From NCBI GenBank assembly GCA_045563055.1, contig JBJKUR010000009.1, positions 1 through 64,000 on the forward strand: a stretch of 64,000 bases of DNA, given 5' to 3'. Source of the stretch: Methylaequor sp045563055. Lineage in GTDB: Bacteria > Pseudomonadota > Alphaproteobacteria > Methylaequorales > Methylaequoraceae. A model generated the notes under the pieces. It saw only the letters and a program-made list of their open reading frames with translations. It was not told where the DNA came from and did no database searches. The first letter of the stretch is position 1; every line of letters starts with the position of its first letter. A program made the position numbers and the translations under genes. Shown here piece by piece: positions 9,051 through 18,186 of the stretch.

Positions 9051-10334
9051 ATGACAGCGCATGTTTTTTTCGAAAGTAGTTTAACACAAACCGATCCGGC
9101 AGTTCTTGATGCAATTAAAAATGAATATCATAGACAAAACGATCAAATAGAGCTTATTGCATCTGAAAACATTGTATCAAAGGCAGTTTTAGAAGCTCAA
9201 GGCACGATACTCACCAACAAATACGCAGAGGGTTATTCTGGAAAGAGATACTACGGTGGTTGCGAACATGTTGATGTTGTTGAGGACATATGCATTGAGA
9301 GAATAAAGAAACTTTTCAACGCTAACTTCGCTAATGTTCAGGTTCATTCTGGCTCGCAGGCAAACCAAGCAGTTTTTTTAGCTCTTCTCAAACCAGGTGA
9401 TACGATAATGGGAATGTCTCTTGCTGCTGGAGGACATCTAACTCACGGTGCGCCTCCAAACGAATCTGGAAAGTGGTTTAATGCGATTCAATATGGAGTT
9501 AGAAAAGATACAGCCTTGATAGATTATGATGAGGTAGAGTCACTTGCTATTGAACATAAACCAAAGTTAATCATAGCTGGCGGTTCATCATATCCAAGAA
9601 TAATTGATTTTAAAAAATTTAAGGAAATTGCAGATAAAGTTGGTGCTTTATTTCTCGTGGATATGGCTCATTTTGCCGGTCTCGTAGCTACAGGCATTTA
9701 CCCTAACCCATTAGAGTATGCTGATGTCGTAACATCTACAACGCACAAAACTTTAAGAGGTCCAAGAGGAGGAATTGTCTTAACAAATAACGAAGGTCAT
9801 GCAAAAAAGATTAACTCAGCAGTTTTTCCTGGTTTGCAAGGCGGACCACTTATGCATGTTATTTGTGCAAAAGCGGTGGCTTTTGGGGAAGCTCTTCAAC
9901 CTGATTTCAAAAAATACATAAATTCCGTTGTTGAAAACTCTATAACTTTATCCGAGGTGATGCTTCAGAGAGGTTTGGAAGTTGTATCAGGCGGAACAGA
10001 TACTCACCTGGTTTTAGTAGACCTTAGACCAAAAAAAATTACAGGAAAAGCAGCAGAAAAATCCCTTGAAAATGCAGGAATAACTTGTAACAAAAATGGT
10101 GTTCCATTTGATCCTGAGAGTCCTTTTGTTACGTCTGGTATTCGTCTTGGCACTCCGGCTGGAACTAGTAGGGGATTTGGAGTTGATGAATTTAAAGTTG
10201 TGGGCAATCTGATTGGTGATGTTCTAGATGGTTTATCTTCCAACCCAGATGACAACTCAAAGGTTGAAAAGGAAGTAAAAACAAAAGTTAAAGCTTTATG
10301 TGAAAAGTTTCCTATATACAGCAAGGCCATATAA
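9051..10334 (+). CDS. glyA: Serine hydroxymethyltransferase
   Basis: PLP enzyme that converts serine and tetrahydrofolate to glycine and methylene-THF, the main source of one-carbon units. The 427-residue protein is full length. Motifs include IELIASENIVSKAVLEAQG near the N-terminus, NKYAEGYSGKRYYGGCEHVD, LVDMAHFAGLVA (PLP Asp and His), and TSTTHKTLRGPRGG with the Schiff-base lysine at about residue 230. Its ribosome binding site TGGAGG lies 7 bases before the ATG. It heads the glyA-nrdR-rib-nusB-thiL order seen in many alphaproteobacteria. Confidence 0.97.
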   Translation: MTAHVFFESSLTQTDPAVLDAIKNEYHRQNDQIELIASENIVSKAVLEAQGTILTNKYAEGYSGKRYYGGCEHVDVVEDICIERIKKLFNANFANVQVHSGSQANQAVFLALLKPGDTIMGMSLAAGGHLTHGAPPNESGKWFNAIQYGVRKDTALIDYDEVESLAIEHKPKLIIAGGSSYPRIIDFKKFKEIADKVGALFLVDMAHFAGLVATGIYPNPLEYADVVTSTTHKTLRGPRGGIVLTNNEGHAKKINSAVFPGLQGGPLMHVICAKAVAFGEALQPDFKKYINSVVENSITLSEVMLQRGLEVVSGGTDTHLVLVDLRPKKITGKAAEKSLENAGITCNKNGVPFDPESPFVTSGIRLGTPAGTSRGFGVDEFKVVGNLIGDVLDGLSSNPDDNSKVEKEVKTKVKALCEKFPIYSKAI

Positions 10335-10391
10335 TTTAAGAGGCTATAACTGACAGGAGATTATTTGCTCTTTACTAAGGAAACCTAATTT

Positions 10392-10853
10392 ATGAGATGC
10401 CCGTTTTGTGGACATGAAGAAACTCAAGTAAAGGACTCAAGGCCCTCTGAGGATAACAGTTCGATTAGGCGTAGGAGGCAATGCCCTGCATGCGCTGCTC
10501 GCTTTACGACCTTTGAAAGAGTTCAATTAAGGGAACTAATGGTCATTAAAAAAGATGACTCAAGAACTATTTTTGACAGGGAGAAGCTCGTTAGATCTAT
10601 CAACATTTCTTGTAGGAAAAGACCGGTAAAAGCCGAACAAATCGAATTAATAACTAATAGTATACAAAGAAGATTAGAGAGTTCAGGAGAGACTGAGATA
10701 CCCACTAAAGTTGTCGGAGAACTTGTAATGGATGCTTTGAAAGAGCTGGACAGAGTTGCATACTTGAGGTTTGCATCAGTATACAAAGACTTTCAAGAAA
10801 CTGATGATTTCAGAAAGTTTATTGATAATAACCTTAACTTGAAAAATGAATAG
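10392..10853 (+). CDS. nrdR: Transcriptional repressor NrdR
   Basis: Nucleotide-sensing repressor of ribonucleotide reductase genes. The 153-residue protein has the family's two-part layout: an N-terminal zinc ribbon with Cys3, Cys6, Cys31 and Cys34, and an ATP-cone from about residue 46 (LMVIKKDDSRTIFDREKL) to about 136. Length is typical. It lies 57 bases after glyA and 3 bases before the GTG of ribD. I see no obvious NrdR-box pair in the short upstream gap. Confidence 0.96.
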   Translation: MRCPFCGHEETQVKDSRPSEDNSSIRRRRQCPACAARFTTFERVQLRELMVIKKDDSRTIFDREKLVRSINISCRKRPVKAEQIELITNSIQRRLESSGETEIPTKVVGELVMDALKELDRVAYLRFASVYKDFQETDDFRKFIDNNLNLKNE

Positions 10854-10856
10854 TAA

Positions 10857-11963
10857 GTGGACTTTGATAGAAAATATATTCAGATTTCACTTTATTTACT
10901 AAAAAAAATTATTGGCACGACATTCCCAAATCCACCCGTAGTCTCATTAATTGTTGAATTTGATAAAAACCTTAAAGAAGACAAAATTGTTAGTTTTGGC
11001 ATTACAGGTTTTGGTGGGAGGCCGCATGCTGAAGCTACAGCATTGAAAAATATGAAGTATAGAAAAAATAAAATTTATACACTTTATTCGACATTAGAAC
11101 CCTGCTGTCACGAAGGTAGGGACGAATCGTGTGTATTAAAAATTTTAAAAGGAAAAATTCAAAGAGTTGTGTATTCTCTCAGAGATCCTGATTTTAGAGT
11201 AGATGGAGGAGGTGCGAAGTTACTAACTAAAAATGGTGTAGAAGTCTTAGGAAACCTTATGGATGCAGAATCTAAAAAAATATACTCAGGTTATATTATG
11301 AATAGAAAGCTTAAAAGACCGAAAGTTATTATTAAAATGGCATGTTCATTAGATGGTAAAATTGCTCTTAAAAAAAACAAAAGAACTAGAATAACTAATC
11401 AATCTGTCAAAAAAATAGTTCATATTATTAGGTCTGAAGTTGATGCAATATTAGTTGGGTCAAATACAGTAATTGTCGATAATCCATTGCTAAATTGCAG
11501 GATAAAAGGTTTTGAAAGCTTCTCCCCCTATAGAATAGTTTTATCCCAAAAATTAAGTTTCGATATAAACTCCCACATTTTTAAAAATTGCTTGAAGTAT
11601 CCCACTATAGTTTTCACAATTGATTCAAATAAAAGAAAGATCGAAGAGCTATCTTCAAAAAAAGTTAAAATAATTATTTTGGAAAAAAAGGAGTTTAACT
11701 TAAAAAATATTATGTATAAGTTAGCAAAATTAGGCATATGCAACTTGCTAGTAGAGGGTGGTTCTAAAATTTTTACATCTTTTCTTAATGAAAATTTATA
11801 TGATGAAGTTATGATATTTAGGTCAAGTGGCTTTATCGGATCAACAGGGCAGAGTGCAATTTCTAATTTAAACCTTTCAAGGGTAAAAAAGAAATTAACT
11901 TTAAAACAGATCTATCAAATAGAAGACAATTCACTAGAAGTTTTAGAAGTTAAAAGAGACTAG
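10857..11963 (+). CDS. ribD: Riboflavin biosynthesis deaminase/reductase RibD
   Basis: Bifunctional enzyme for the second and third steps from GTP to riboflavin: a cytidine-deaminase-like domain followed by a reductase. The GTG at 10857 is the likely start, since it lies 3 bases after nrdR and gives the expected N-terminus. Zinc ligands of the deaminase appear as PHAEATAL and TLEPCCHEGRDESC at about residues 55-90. The reductase half begins near IIKMACSLDGKIAL (about 160) and contains EVDAILVGSNTVIVDNP and NLLVEGGSKIFTSFL. 368 residues is normal. The first residues are diverged (TTFPNPPVVSLIVE for the usual TSPNPPVGAVIV). Confidence 0.9.
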   Translation: MDFDRKYIQISLYLLKKIIGTTFPNPPVVSLIVEFDKNLKEDKIVSFGITGFGGRPHAEATALKNMKYRKNKIYTLYSTLEPCCHEGRDESCVLKILKGKIQRVVYSLRDPDFRVDGGGAKLLTKNGVEVLGNLMDAESKKIYSGYIMNRKLKRPKVIIKMACSLDGKIALKKNKRTRITNQSVKKIVHIIRSEVDAILVGSNTVIVDNPLLNCRIKGFESFSPYRIVLSQKLSFDINSHIFKNCLKYPTIVFTIDSNKRKIEELSSKKVKIIILEKKEFNLKNIMYKLAKLGICNLLVEGGSKIFTSFLNENLYDEVMIFRSSGFIGSTGQSAISNLNLSRVKKKLTLKQIYQIEDNSLEVLEVKRD

Positions 11964-11970
11964 GAAAAAA

Positions 11971-12546
11971 ATGTTTACCGGAATTATTACAAGTGTAGGT
12001 ATAATCAAAGAATGGAATAAGAATTCTGGAAGAATTGGTATCGAATGCAGTTATGATAATTTAAAGCTTGGAGAATCAATATCATGTTCGGGGGTTTGTT
12101 TAACTGTCTCAGAATTTAAAGATAATATTTTCTATTGCAATTTGTCTCCTGAAACTGTGTCGAAAACAAATTTAAAAAAAAAAATGGTTAAAGAAAAAGT
12201 TAATTTAGAAAGATCTCTTAGATTGGGCGATGATTTGGGGGGGCATTTAGTTTTTGGTCATGTAGATGGAATTTCAATTTTAGAGAAAATTTCCAAAAAT
12301 GAAAACTCATGGGTTCTTGGGTTTTCATTAAATAGAAACCTTATTAAATATTTAGCAGTGAAATGTTCAATTGCAATTGATGGTATATCTTTAACTGTAA
12401 ATGAGGTTTTTGAAAATAGTTTCAACGTTTCTATTATTCCATTCACATGGGATAATACTAATCTAAAGTCTTCGAAGATAGGAACCTCATTTAATATTGA
12501 AATAGATATGTTATCAAGATACGTTTTTAGGGCTTTAAATAAATGA
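11971..12546 (+). CDS. ribE: Riboflavin synthase alpha subunit
   Basis: Dismutates two 6,7-dimethyl-8-ribityllumazines to riboflavin. The protein has 191 residues with the two lumazine-binding barrels. The first begins with the invariant MFTGIITSVG and contains SCSGVCLTV. The second starts at about residue 95 (HLVFGHVDGISILE) and contains AIDGISLTVNEV. It lies 7 bases after ribD and overlaps ribBA by 4 bases (ATGA), so it is part of the rib operon. Confidence 0.94.
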   Translation: MFTGIITSVGIIKEWNKNSGRIGIECSYDNLKLGESISCSGVCLTVSEFKDNIFYCNLSPETVSKTNLKKKMVKEKVNLERSLRLGDDLGGHLVFGHVDGISILEKISKNENSWVLGFSLNRNLIKYLAVKCSIAIDGISLTVNEVFENSFNVSIIPFTWDNTNLKSSKIGTSFNIEIDMLSRYVFRALNK

Positions 12547-13622
12547 AATCTAACCTATCACAAATTTCTGAAATAATAAAAGACCTTTCTGAAGGAAAAA
12601 TGGTTGTAATAGTTGATGATGAAAAAAGAGAGAATGAAGGCGACTTAATTTTTTGTGCATCTCATGTTTCACCTCAAAAAATAAATTTTATGGCCAAGCA
12701 TGCTAGGGGTCTAATTTGCCTGGCCTTAGATAAAAAAAGATTTAACAGATTAGACCTTAAATTAATGACAGATAATAATTTAAGTAGACATCGAACAGCT
12801 TTTACAGTTTCTATCGAAGCAAAAAAAGGGGTTACAACAGGAATAAGTGCTAAAGATAGAGCACATACAATCAAAGTTGCTGTTTCCCCTAGGACTAAAT
12901 CCAATGACTTGGTAAGCCCAGGACATATCTTCCCATTGTTAGCCAAAGAAGGAGGTGTACTTGAGAGAGCCGGTCATACTGAAGCTGCTGTTGATTTATC
13001 CAGACTAGCTACAGGTGATAGTAGTCCCTATGGTGTTATATGTGAGATTATGAATGATGACGGGTCAATGGCTAGATTTGATGACTTAGTAAAGTTTTGT
13101 AATAAACATAAACTAAAGATGTCGTCCATTAAGGATTTAATAGAATATAAACTGCATAAAGACAAATTTATTAAATGTATAAAGACTGATGAAATAAACA
13201 TTCCAAAATTTGGGAGCTTTAAGATTTTAATATATAAAAATATTATGGATGATACGGAGCATTTAGCACTAGTGAAGGGAAAGGTTTCGAATAAAGAAAA
13301 TGTTCTTGTAAGGATGCACAGGTTAAATATTTTAAATGATGTTTTAAATATAAAGAATAAAGATTTGGAAAAATCACTGGCTATTATATCTAAGAATAAC
13401 AGTGGTATAGTGGTGATAGTAAGGAATCCAAATAAAGAAATGAAAAAAAAAGAATCCGAAATACCAAACTCTAAAATCAAAATTTTAAAAGAATATGGGA
13501 TTGGAGCTCAAATATTGCTTGATCTTGGTGTAAAAAAAATAATACTTTTAACTAAATCATCAAAAAATATAATTGGAATAGATGGTTTTGGTTTGGAGAT
13601 AAATGGAACAAAAAGATTTTAG
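12543..13622 (+). CDS. ribB: DHBP synthase fused to a degenerate GTP cyclohydrolase II-like domain
   Basis: The first ~200 residues are a good 3,4-dihydroxy-2-butanone-4-phosphate synthase: VIVDDEKRENEGDLIF near residue 23, DRAHTIKVAV, and PGHIFPLLAKEGGVLERAGHTEAAVDL (about 124-150). This domain supplies the four-carbon unit for lumazine. The C-terminal ~155 residues align in position with GTP cyclohydrolase II but lack its zinc site. Where RibA has a histidine-glutamate-cysteine loop and a later C-D-C-G pair, this protein reads VRMHRLNILNDVLN with no cysteines. The catalytic R-G-x-E-G-R segment is also not visible. I therefore expect only DHBP synthase activity, with a true RibA encoded elsewhere. 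The gene overlaps ribE by 4 and ribH by 20 bases. Confidence 0.88.
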   Translation: MKSNLSQISEIIKDLSEGKMVVIVDDEKRENEGDLIFCASHVSPQKINFMAKHARGLICLALDKKRFNRLDLKLMTDNNLSRHRTAFTVSIEAKKGVTTGISAKDRAHTIKVAVSPRTKSNDLVSPGHIFPLLAKEGGVLERAGHTEAAVDLSRLATGDSSPYGVICEIMNDDGSMARFDDLVKFCNKHKLKMSSIKDLIEYKLHKDKFIKCIKTDEINIPKFGSFKILIYKNIMDDTEHLALVKGKVSNKENVLVRMHRLNILNDVLNIKNKDLEKSLAIISKNNSGIVVIVRNPNKEMKKKESEIPNSKIKILKEYGIGAQILLDLGVKKIILLTKSSKNIIGIDGFGLEINGTKRF

Positions 13623-14028
13623 AAAAATACTAATAATTTATTCTGATTTTTATAAAGATATAACTAAAAACCTTTTAATGGGGTCAGAAGACTTTCTTAA
13701 GGAAATGAGAGTTACTTATGATAAAAAGAAGGTAAATGGTTCTTTAGAAATTCCATTTTTACTTTCCAAATACTATAAAGATTATTCAGGAGTTATAATA
13801 CTAGGCTGTGTTATTAAAGGTGAGACAGATCACTATCAAATTGTTAAAGATATTTGTTTTAAAAGGATTTATAGATTTGCTTATGATAATTCTATTCCCT
13901 TGGGAACAGCATTATTAACCGTTAATAACCATGAGCAGGCCCAGGAGCGTTCAGATGTTAAAAGAAGGAATCTTGGAAGAAATGCAGCTGTGGCATGTCT
14001 TAATCTTATAAAATATTTAAAAGAATAG
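13603..14028 (+). CDS. ribH: 6,7-dimethyl-8-ribityllumazine synthase
   Basis: Penultimate riboflavin enzyme, condensing the RibD product with DHBP. The 141-residue protein shows GCVIKGETDHYQIV at about residues 66-79, which holds the phosphate-binding loop and the catalytic histidine. PLGTALLTVNNHEQAQERS at about 103-121 follows. The start overlaps the end of ribBA by 20 bases, with the ATG reading MEQKDFRKILIIYSDFY. The sequence is rather diverged at the N-terminus but of normal length. Confidence 0.92.
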   Translation: MEQKDFRKILIIYSDFYKDITKNLLMGSEDFLKEMRVTYDKKKVNGSLEIPFLLSKYYKDYSGVIILGCVIKGETDHYQIVKDICFKRIYRFAYDNSIPLGTALLTVNNHEQAQERSDVKRRNLGRNAAVACLNLIKYLKE

Positions 14029-14105
14029 TCACAAGAGACTAATTAATACCTATAGTCCTTAATATTTTTAAACCTGTGGAAAATTGATAACTATTTATAT
14101 ATTAT

Positions 14106-14597
14106 ATGAATAATTTTAGGATTTCTGTAAATGAAATGAATAAAAATATCTTATCAAAATCACTTGCAAGATATCTTGTTGTTCAAGCTACATTTAGCCA
14201 GAGTTTTGGTTTAGAAAAAGAAGAGATTGAGAAATCATTTATAATAAATAACGATTTAAAATTTCATACTGACTTTCAAGGTAAATTTTTAGATGACAAA
14301 TTTGATGAGATTTTTTTTTTAAAAATTTTTAATAATGTGATTGAAAAGGAAAAGGTTATAAGTAAATTGATTTCCGAAAATCTAAGAACTGGTTGGTCGT
14401 TGTCAAGACTGCCTAAGGTTTTGGAAGCCTTACTTAGAGCTGCTATCTCTGAGATGATTAGTTATCCGGAAACTTCAACTGGAATTATTATTTCTGAATA
14501 TTTAAAACTTGCTGAATCATTTAACATAAGTAAAGAAAATAGTTTTATTAATGCTATCCTTGACAAGGTCCACAAAGAGTTACTGTTAAATGGATAA
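14106..14597 (+). CDS. nusB: Transcription antitermination factor NusB
   Basis: RNA-binding partner of NusE (S10) in rRNA antitermination. The 163-residue all-helical protein has ARYLVVQATFSQSF near residues 21-34 and RLPKVLEALLRAAISEM at about 103-119, the two best conserved NusB blocks, then INAILDKVHKELL near the end. An internal Met at residue 12 is an alternative start. A 77-base gap separates it from ribH, and it overlaps thiL by 8 bases. The ribH-nusB-thiL order is standard in alphaproteobacteria. Confidence 0.9.
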   Translation: MNNFRISVNEMNKNILSKSLARYLVVQATFSQSFGLEKEEIEKSFIINNDLKFHTDFQGKFLDDKFDEIFFLKIFNNVIEKEKVISKLISENLRTGWSLSRLPKVLEALLRAAISEMISYPETSTGIIISEYLKLAESFNISKENSFINAILDKVHKELLLNG

Positions 14598-15537
14598 AGA
14601 ATTTGAAATAATAAAAAAATACTTCGCACCACTAGCTAATAATCAAGAATCTCTTAATCTTCAAAATGATGCTGCATTTTTTAAAGACAAAAAGTTAGTT
14701 ATTTCGACTGATATGATGGTTGAAGGAAAGCACTTTAACAAAGATGATAGACCGGAAGAGATATCAAGAAAACTTCTAAGAATTAATCTATCGGATATTG
14801 CTGCAATGGGGGCAACCCCCTATGGTTTTTTTCTCAATATAGCCTTGCCTAAATCCAAAAGTTCCAAATGGTTGAAAAGATTTATTTCTGGTCTTAATGC
14901 AGATATGTTGAGATATAAAATCAAACTTTTTGGAGGAGATTTAAGTGAATCTACAAAAGTTTTTTTAAGCGTAACCATTCTTGGAAAAACAGAATCTGCT
15001 TGTCACACAAAAAACTTTGCAAAAAATGGATCTAAAATTTTTGTTTCAGGAAACATCGGTGATGCACCACTTGGTTTTGTATTAACCAAAAACAATAATT
15101 TTTTATGTTCACAAAAAACAAAAGATTTTTTGATTTCAAGGTTTAAACTTCCGGAACCAAAAATAAATTTAGGAAAGAAAATTCTCAATCAAGCTGATTT
15201 TTGCACTGATATTTCTGATGGTTTGTTAAGAGAAATGTTATTAATTTCAAATCAATCTAATTTACAAGCTAATATATTCTTAGATAAAATTCCATTATCA
15301 TTAAGTGCGAAAGAAATTCTTAATAAAAATAATAAACAAAAAGTATGGGAAGTAATTTTGTCTGGAGGTGAAGATTATGAACTGCTTTTTTCATTTACGA
15401 GTAATGATTTTCGTTCATATAAAAAAGGAGAAAACATAACCAACATTGGTTTCTTTTCTGCAGGGAAGGGTATTAGAATACTCGATAGTCAGGGTAATGA
15501 GTTTAAGGTTAAAAATTTTGGTTTTAATCATTTTTAA
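14590..15537 (+). CDS. thiL: Thiamine-monophosphate kinase
   Basis: ATP-dependent last step to thiamine diphosphate. The protein has 315 residues. NDAAFFKDKKLVISTDMMVEGKHF (about 26-50) holds the Mg-ATP aspartates and the substrate-binding loop. LRINLSDIAAMGATP follows at about 83-97. LFGGDLSES, CTDISDGLLREM (about 207-218) and LSGGEDYELLFSF (about 257-269) are further AIR-synthase-fold motifs. The gene overlaps nusB by 8 bases. Confidence 0.93.
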   Translation: MDKEFEIIKKYFAPLANNQESLNLQNDAAFFKDKKLVISTDMMVEGKHFNKDDRPEEISRKLLRINLSDIAAMGATPYGFFLNIALPKSKSSKWLKRFISGLNADMLRYKIKLFGGDLSESTKVFLSVTILGKTESACHTKNFAKNGSKIFVSGNIGDAPLGFVLTKNNNFLCSQKTKDFLISRFKLPEPKINLGKKILNQADFCTDISDGLLREMLLISNQSNLQANIFLDKIPLSLSAKEILNKNNKQKVWEVILSGGEDYELLFSFTSNDFRSYKKGENITNIGFFSAGKGIRILDSQGNEFKVKNFGFNHF

Positions 15538-15602
15538 AAAAAATATTATTGAACATGCGATCTAATGTGATATAAGGGGCTTTATTAAATTAAAAAAGAT
15601 TT

Positions 15603-17702
15603 ATGATTCTTGAATTTTCCATAGTCCTACTCTGTTCTTTATTATCAATCGGTTTTGGAGTTTTCACAACCAAAAGAATTCTCAAAGAACCTCAAGGTTC
15701 AGACAGAATGATCGAAATCGCTTCAGCAATTCAAGAGGGTGCGCAAGCATATCTTAACAGACAATACCTTACCATTTCCGTGGTTGGAGCACTAATAACA
15801 GTTTTATTATATTTCTTAATTCATAATTCATTTGTAGCTATTGGGTTTGTTATAGGGGCCTTTCTGTCTGGTTTGGCTGGATATGTAGGGATGTTTGTAT
15901 CAGTCAGAGCAAACGTAAGAACTACTCAAGCTGCAACTGTAAGTTTAGATAAGGCCTTGGATATTTCTTTTAAATCTGGTGCAATAACTGGCTTTTTTGT
16001 AGTCGGTTTTGGTCTTCTTGGACTAATAGGATATTATTGGTTCTTATATCAGAAATTTGGTGAAAATCAAGGAAGAGAAATTGTAGAGGCTATGATTGCA
16101 TTAAGTTTTGGAGCCTCTTTAATTTCGATATTTGCTAGATTAGGTGGAGGAATTTTTACCAAAGGTGCAGATGTTGGTGCAGATCTTGTAGGAAAAATTG
16201 AAGCTGGTATTCCAGAAGATGACCCCAGGAACCCTGCTGTTATAGCAGATAATGTAGGCGATAATGTTGGAGATTGTGCTGGAATGGCTGCAGATTTATT
16301 TGAAACATATGCAGTTACAATAGTTGGCACAATGGTTCTTGGTTTGATTTTATTTGATTCAGCAGATCAGCAAACATTTATGATGTTTCCTCTTCTAATA
16401 GCTGGTGTTTGTATTGTCTCATCGTTAGTTGGAGCGTACTATGTAAAACTTAGTGAAGGTTCAAAAAATATTATGGGCGCTCTGTATAAAGGGCTTTTAA
16501 TTACCGCAATCGTTTCGATAATTCTAATATATTTTGTAACTGAATTTTTCATCGGTACAGATAAATTAATAATTAATAGCGACTTATTTATTGAATCATT
16601 TCTGGGGATTGACCTATTTTACTGTTCTTTAATAGGCTTGTCTGTTACAGGATTGATAGTATGGATAACCGAATACTATACCAGTACAGAGTTTGCACCT
16701 GTCAAATCTGTTGCGAAATCTTCACAATCTGGACATGCTACAAATATAATCCAAGGTCTTGCTGTTTCAATGCAGTCCACGGCTCTTCCAACTCTAGTTA
16801 TTATTCTTGGAATCATCATGTCTTACAAATTTGCGGGACTTTATGGAATTTCTATTGCTGCGACAACGATGCTTGCATTAGCAGGAATGATAGTCGCATT
16901 AGATGCTTACGGTCCTGTGACCGATAATGCAGGTGGTATTGCAGAAATGTCAAATTTATCAGAGAACGTAAGAAAAACAACAGATGCATTAGATGCAGTA
17001 GGAAATACTACTAAAGCAGTAACAAAAGGATATGCAATTGGCTCAGCTGGTCTCGCATCGCTTGTTTTATTTGGTGCCTATACGCAGGATTTAAAATTTT
17101 ACTTTCCTAACTTGGATATCAAATTTTCTCTAGATGACCCTTACGTAGTCGTTGGGCTGTTAATAGGAGGAATGCTTCCATATTTATTTGCATCAATGGG
17201 AATGACTGCAGTTGGAAGGACTGCTGAGAAAATCGTAAATGAAGTCAGAAGACAGTTTGCAGAAAATAAAGGTATCATGACAGGTAAATCAAAACCAGAA
17301 TATGGTAAAGCAGTCGATATACTTACAAAAGGAGCAATAGTTGCAATGATAGTTCCATCAATGCTACCAGTTCTTGCACCATTTATTACATATTATGCAA
17401 TTTTCATAATCTCTGGAGATGCCGCACCAGCATTCACAGCACTTGGCGCAATGCTTCTGGGGACTATCGTTACCGGGCTATTTGTCGCAATTTCAATGAC
17501 TTCAGGAGGAGGCGCTTGGGATAATGCAAAAAAATATATTGAAGACGGTAATTTTGGCGGTAAGAACTCAGACGCTCATAGGGCAGCAGTTACAGGAGAT
17601 ACAGTCGGTGATCCTTATAAAGATACAGCTGGTCCCGCAATCAACCCAATGATCAAAATAATTAACATTGTTTCTATATTATTATTATCAATGTTATCTT
17701 AA
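15603..17702 (+). CDS. hppA: K+-insensitive proton-translocating membrane pyrophosphatase
   Basis: Couples hydrolysis of PPi to ion pumping across the inner membrane. The 699-residue protein is strongly hydrophobic with about 16 membrane segments. The catalytic loop contains GADVGADLVGKIE and DNVGDNVGDCAGMAADLFE (about residues 187-239). The diagnostic position reads GNTTKA at about residue 468. Lysine there marks the K+-independent, H+-pumping subfamily, whereas K+-dependent enzymes have alanine. A second Asp-rich loop, TGDTVGDPYKDTAGPA, lies near the C-terminus. It is the last gene of the plus-strand series before convergent bamE. TTGAAC (about 15550) and TATAAG 16 bases further could be its promoter, but this is weak. 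Confidence 0.96.
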   Translation: MILEFSIVLLCSLLSIGFGVFTTKRILKEPQGSDRMIEIASAIQEGAQAYLNRQYLTISVVGALITVLLYFLIHNSFVAIGFVIGAFLSGLAGYVGMFVSVRANVRTTQAATVSLDKALDISFKSGAITGFFVVGFGLLGLIGYYWFLYQKFGENQGREIVEAMIALSFGASLISIFARLGGGIFTKGADVGADLVGKIEAGIPEDDPRNPAVIADNVGDNVGDCAGMAADLFETYAVTIVGTMVLGLILFDSADQQTFMMFPLLIAGVCIVSSLVGAYYVKLSEGSKNIMGALYKGLLITAIVSIILIYFVTEFFIGTDKLIINSDLFIESFLGIDLFYCSLIGLSVTGLIVWITEYYTSTEFAPVKSVAKSSQSGHATNIIQGLAVSMQSTALPTLVIILGIIMSYKFAGLYGISIAATTMLALAGMIVALDAYGPVTDNAGGIAEMSNLSENVRKTTDALDAVGNTTKAVTKGYAIGSAGLASLVLFGAYTQDLKFYFPNLDIKFSLDDPYVVVGLLIGGMLPYLFASMGMTAVGRTAEKIVNEVRRQFAENKGIMTGKSKPEYGKAVDILTKGAIVAMIVPSMLPVLAPFITYYAIFIISGDAAPAFTALGAMLLGTIVTGLFVAISMTSGGGAWDNAKKYIEDGNFGGKNSDAHRAAVTGDTVGDPYKDTAGPAINPMIKIINIVSILLLSMLS

Positions 17703-17706
17703 TTAG

Positions 17707-18186
17707 TTAATCTTCGGCCTTACCACTTCCTAAAATTGGTCCACCACGCTTCATTCCTGGTACTCCGAAATTACCTAAGAGTTGCTGTAATATTGTCTGT
17801 TTAGCACCCCCACTTTCTGTTTCCAATGACGACATTGCAACCGAAGTTGATGAAGATTTATCATAAAAGTAAATATTTTTAAGCAAACTCTTTTTATTAA
17901 ATCTTAATTCTAAAATATATTGTTCTTTAACTGATGGACGCAAGAATGCAATTTGAGAACTTAAAGTTCCAACGTAATAGTATGAGTTATCCCCTAAACT
18001 TCCACGAAATGAGGGTTCTCCAAGCAATCCAACAACTGAATTTTTGTCATCTTTTCCAATCTTTAAAATTGAAATCATATCAGCATCGGGTAGATTGCCA
18101 TTCACAATTTTCTTTGATACACAAGATGATATCGTTATGCTAATACTTAAAAGAATTACGAATATTAAAATGTTATTTTTCAACAT
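17707..18186 (-). CDS. bamE: Outer membrane assembly lipoprotein of the BamE/OmlA (SmpA) family
   Basis: 159 residues beginning with a lipoprotein signal peptide that ends in ISSCVSKK, so the lipidated Cys is at about residue 22. The SmpA/OmlA fold follows: ILKIGKDDKNSVVGLLGEPSF (helices and turn), then NSYYYVGTLSSQIAFLRPSVKEQYILELRF. A low-complexity Gly/Ser-rich tail ends the protein. BamE supports beta-barrel insertion with BamA/BamD at the periplasmic face of the outer membrane. It converges on hppA with a 4-base gap. Its start overlaps head to head with the neighbouring bc1-chaperone gene, the normal alphaproteobacterial neighbour. Confidence 0.88.
   Translation of the reverse strand: MLKNNILIFVILLSISITISSCVSKKIVNGNLPDADMISILKIGKDDKNSVVGLLGEPSFRGSLGDNSYYYVGTLSSQIAFLRPSVKEQYILELRFNKKSLLKNIYFYDKSSSTSVAMSSLETESGGAKQTILQQLLGNFGVPGMKRGGPILGSGKAED

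Noticed and set aside
13028..13480. A 150-codon minus-strand open frame inside ribBA
   Set aside because: It is rich in Phe, Leu, Ile and Ser as expected from the complement of an AT-rich gene, with no recognisable domain.
18044..18169. An upstream extension of the bc1 chaperone gene
   Set aside because: It is antisense to bamE codons and has no similarity to the chaperone family.
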